From Symbiodolus clandestinus (GTDB lineage Bacteria > Pseudomonadota > Gammaproteobacteria > Enterobacterales > G038960095), in assembly GCA_038960095.1 (NCBI GenBank), contig CP152425.1, positions 744,001 through 808,000 of the forward strand: a stretch of DNA of 64,000 bases, written 5' to 3'. Below the pieces are notes generated by a model that saw only the letters and a program-made list of their open reading frames with translations, did not search any database and was not told the origin of the DNA. Position 1 is the first letter of the stretch. Every line of letters starts with the position of its first letter. Below, piece by piece: positions 63,954 to 64,000 of the stretch. The position numbers and the translations under genes were made by a program.

Positions 63954-64000
63954 TTACGATGCTTCGACAACGGCAAGAATATCGCTTTCAGAGAGAATTA
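63954..64000 (-). CDS. groES: Co-chaperonin GroES, C-terminal end only (continues beyond window)
   Basis: The last 15 codons read ILSESDILAVVEAS then TAA at 63956-63954, matching the GroES C-terminus (E. coli IMSESDILAIVEA). The remainder lies outside the window. It is the upstream gene of groEL. Confidence 0.9.
   Translation of the reverse strand, partial: ILSESDILAVVEAS

Overview
This window looks like a chromosomal segment of a host-associated, genome-reducing member of the Enterobacterales. Core genes are closest, from memory of E. coli proteins, to enterobacterial orthologues, and several blocks keep E. coli gene order: tRNA-Thr/Tyr/Gly/Thr-tufB, rsmD<>ftsY, and tig-clpP-clpX-lon-hupB-ppiD-ybaV. 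Around them lie many eroded insertion sequences (IS1, IS3, IS30, IS110, IS200/IS605, IS481, IS1182) and broken core genes (dgkA, proS). There are also eukaryote-directed proteins: an OTU-type protease, an ankyrin-like protein, an inverse autotransporter and a decayed ADP-ribosyltransferase. The organism cannot be named from sequence alone; an insect symbiont or similar is the most economical guess.

Layout. 1-6.75 kb is an accessory island: an IS1182 copy running off the left edge, a pRiA4b ORF-3-like gene, a structured non-coding segment, an IS3 remnant inserted into brnT, an orphan brnA antitoxin, a GTATAC operator-like cluster, an OTU-protease gene and a RelE-like toxin with a short antitoxin. 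6.75-13.3 kb holds tldD, an APH(6)-like kinase, rlmL, four tRNAs and tufB. 13.7-16.6 kb is a surface/effector pair (inverse autotransporter plus ankyrin-like protein). 16.6-31.5 kb is mostly core: ddlA, an Rpn nuclease, mrcA, pckA, cysB, sdaC, pabB, plsB and yigL. 31.5-44.7 kb mixes core genes (rsmD, ftsY, rpoH, typA, murI, gmhB) with debris, an ADP-ribosyltransferase pseudogene, a collapsed proS, a broken dgkA and an unusual exported-looking nucleotidyltransferase/riboflavin-kinase fusion. 44.7-53.5 kb is the intact proteostasis block. 53.5-54.9 kb is debris. 54.9-59.1 kb is rsmB-trkA-trkH. 59.1-62.2 kb has an intact IS1182, a 0.56-kb internally deleted IS481 and a structured RNA candidate. 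The right edge is groEL with the 3' end of groES, on the minus strand.

How it fits together. The retained core covers translation (tufB, tRNAs, rlmL, rsmB, rsmD, typA), envelope synthesis (mrcA, ddlA, murI, plsB, gmhB), protein quality control under RpoH (groEL, clpPX, lon, ppiD), potassium uptake (trkAH) and a little metabolism (pckA, sdaC, pabB, cysB). Deletions have collapsed ancestral neighbourhoods (ftsEX missing between ftsY and rpoH; nudE-to-hslO interval missing between mrcA and pckA). A recurring pattern is loss of reading frame by one A in short A runs; in two accessory genes the run is a canonical -1 slippery heptamer placed exactly at the frame junction.
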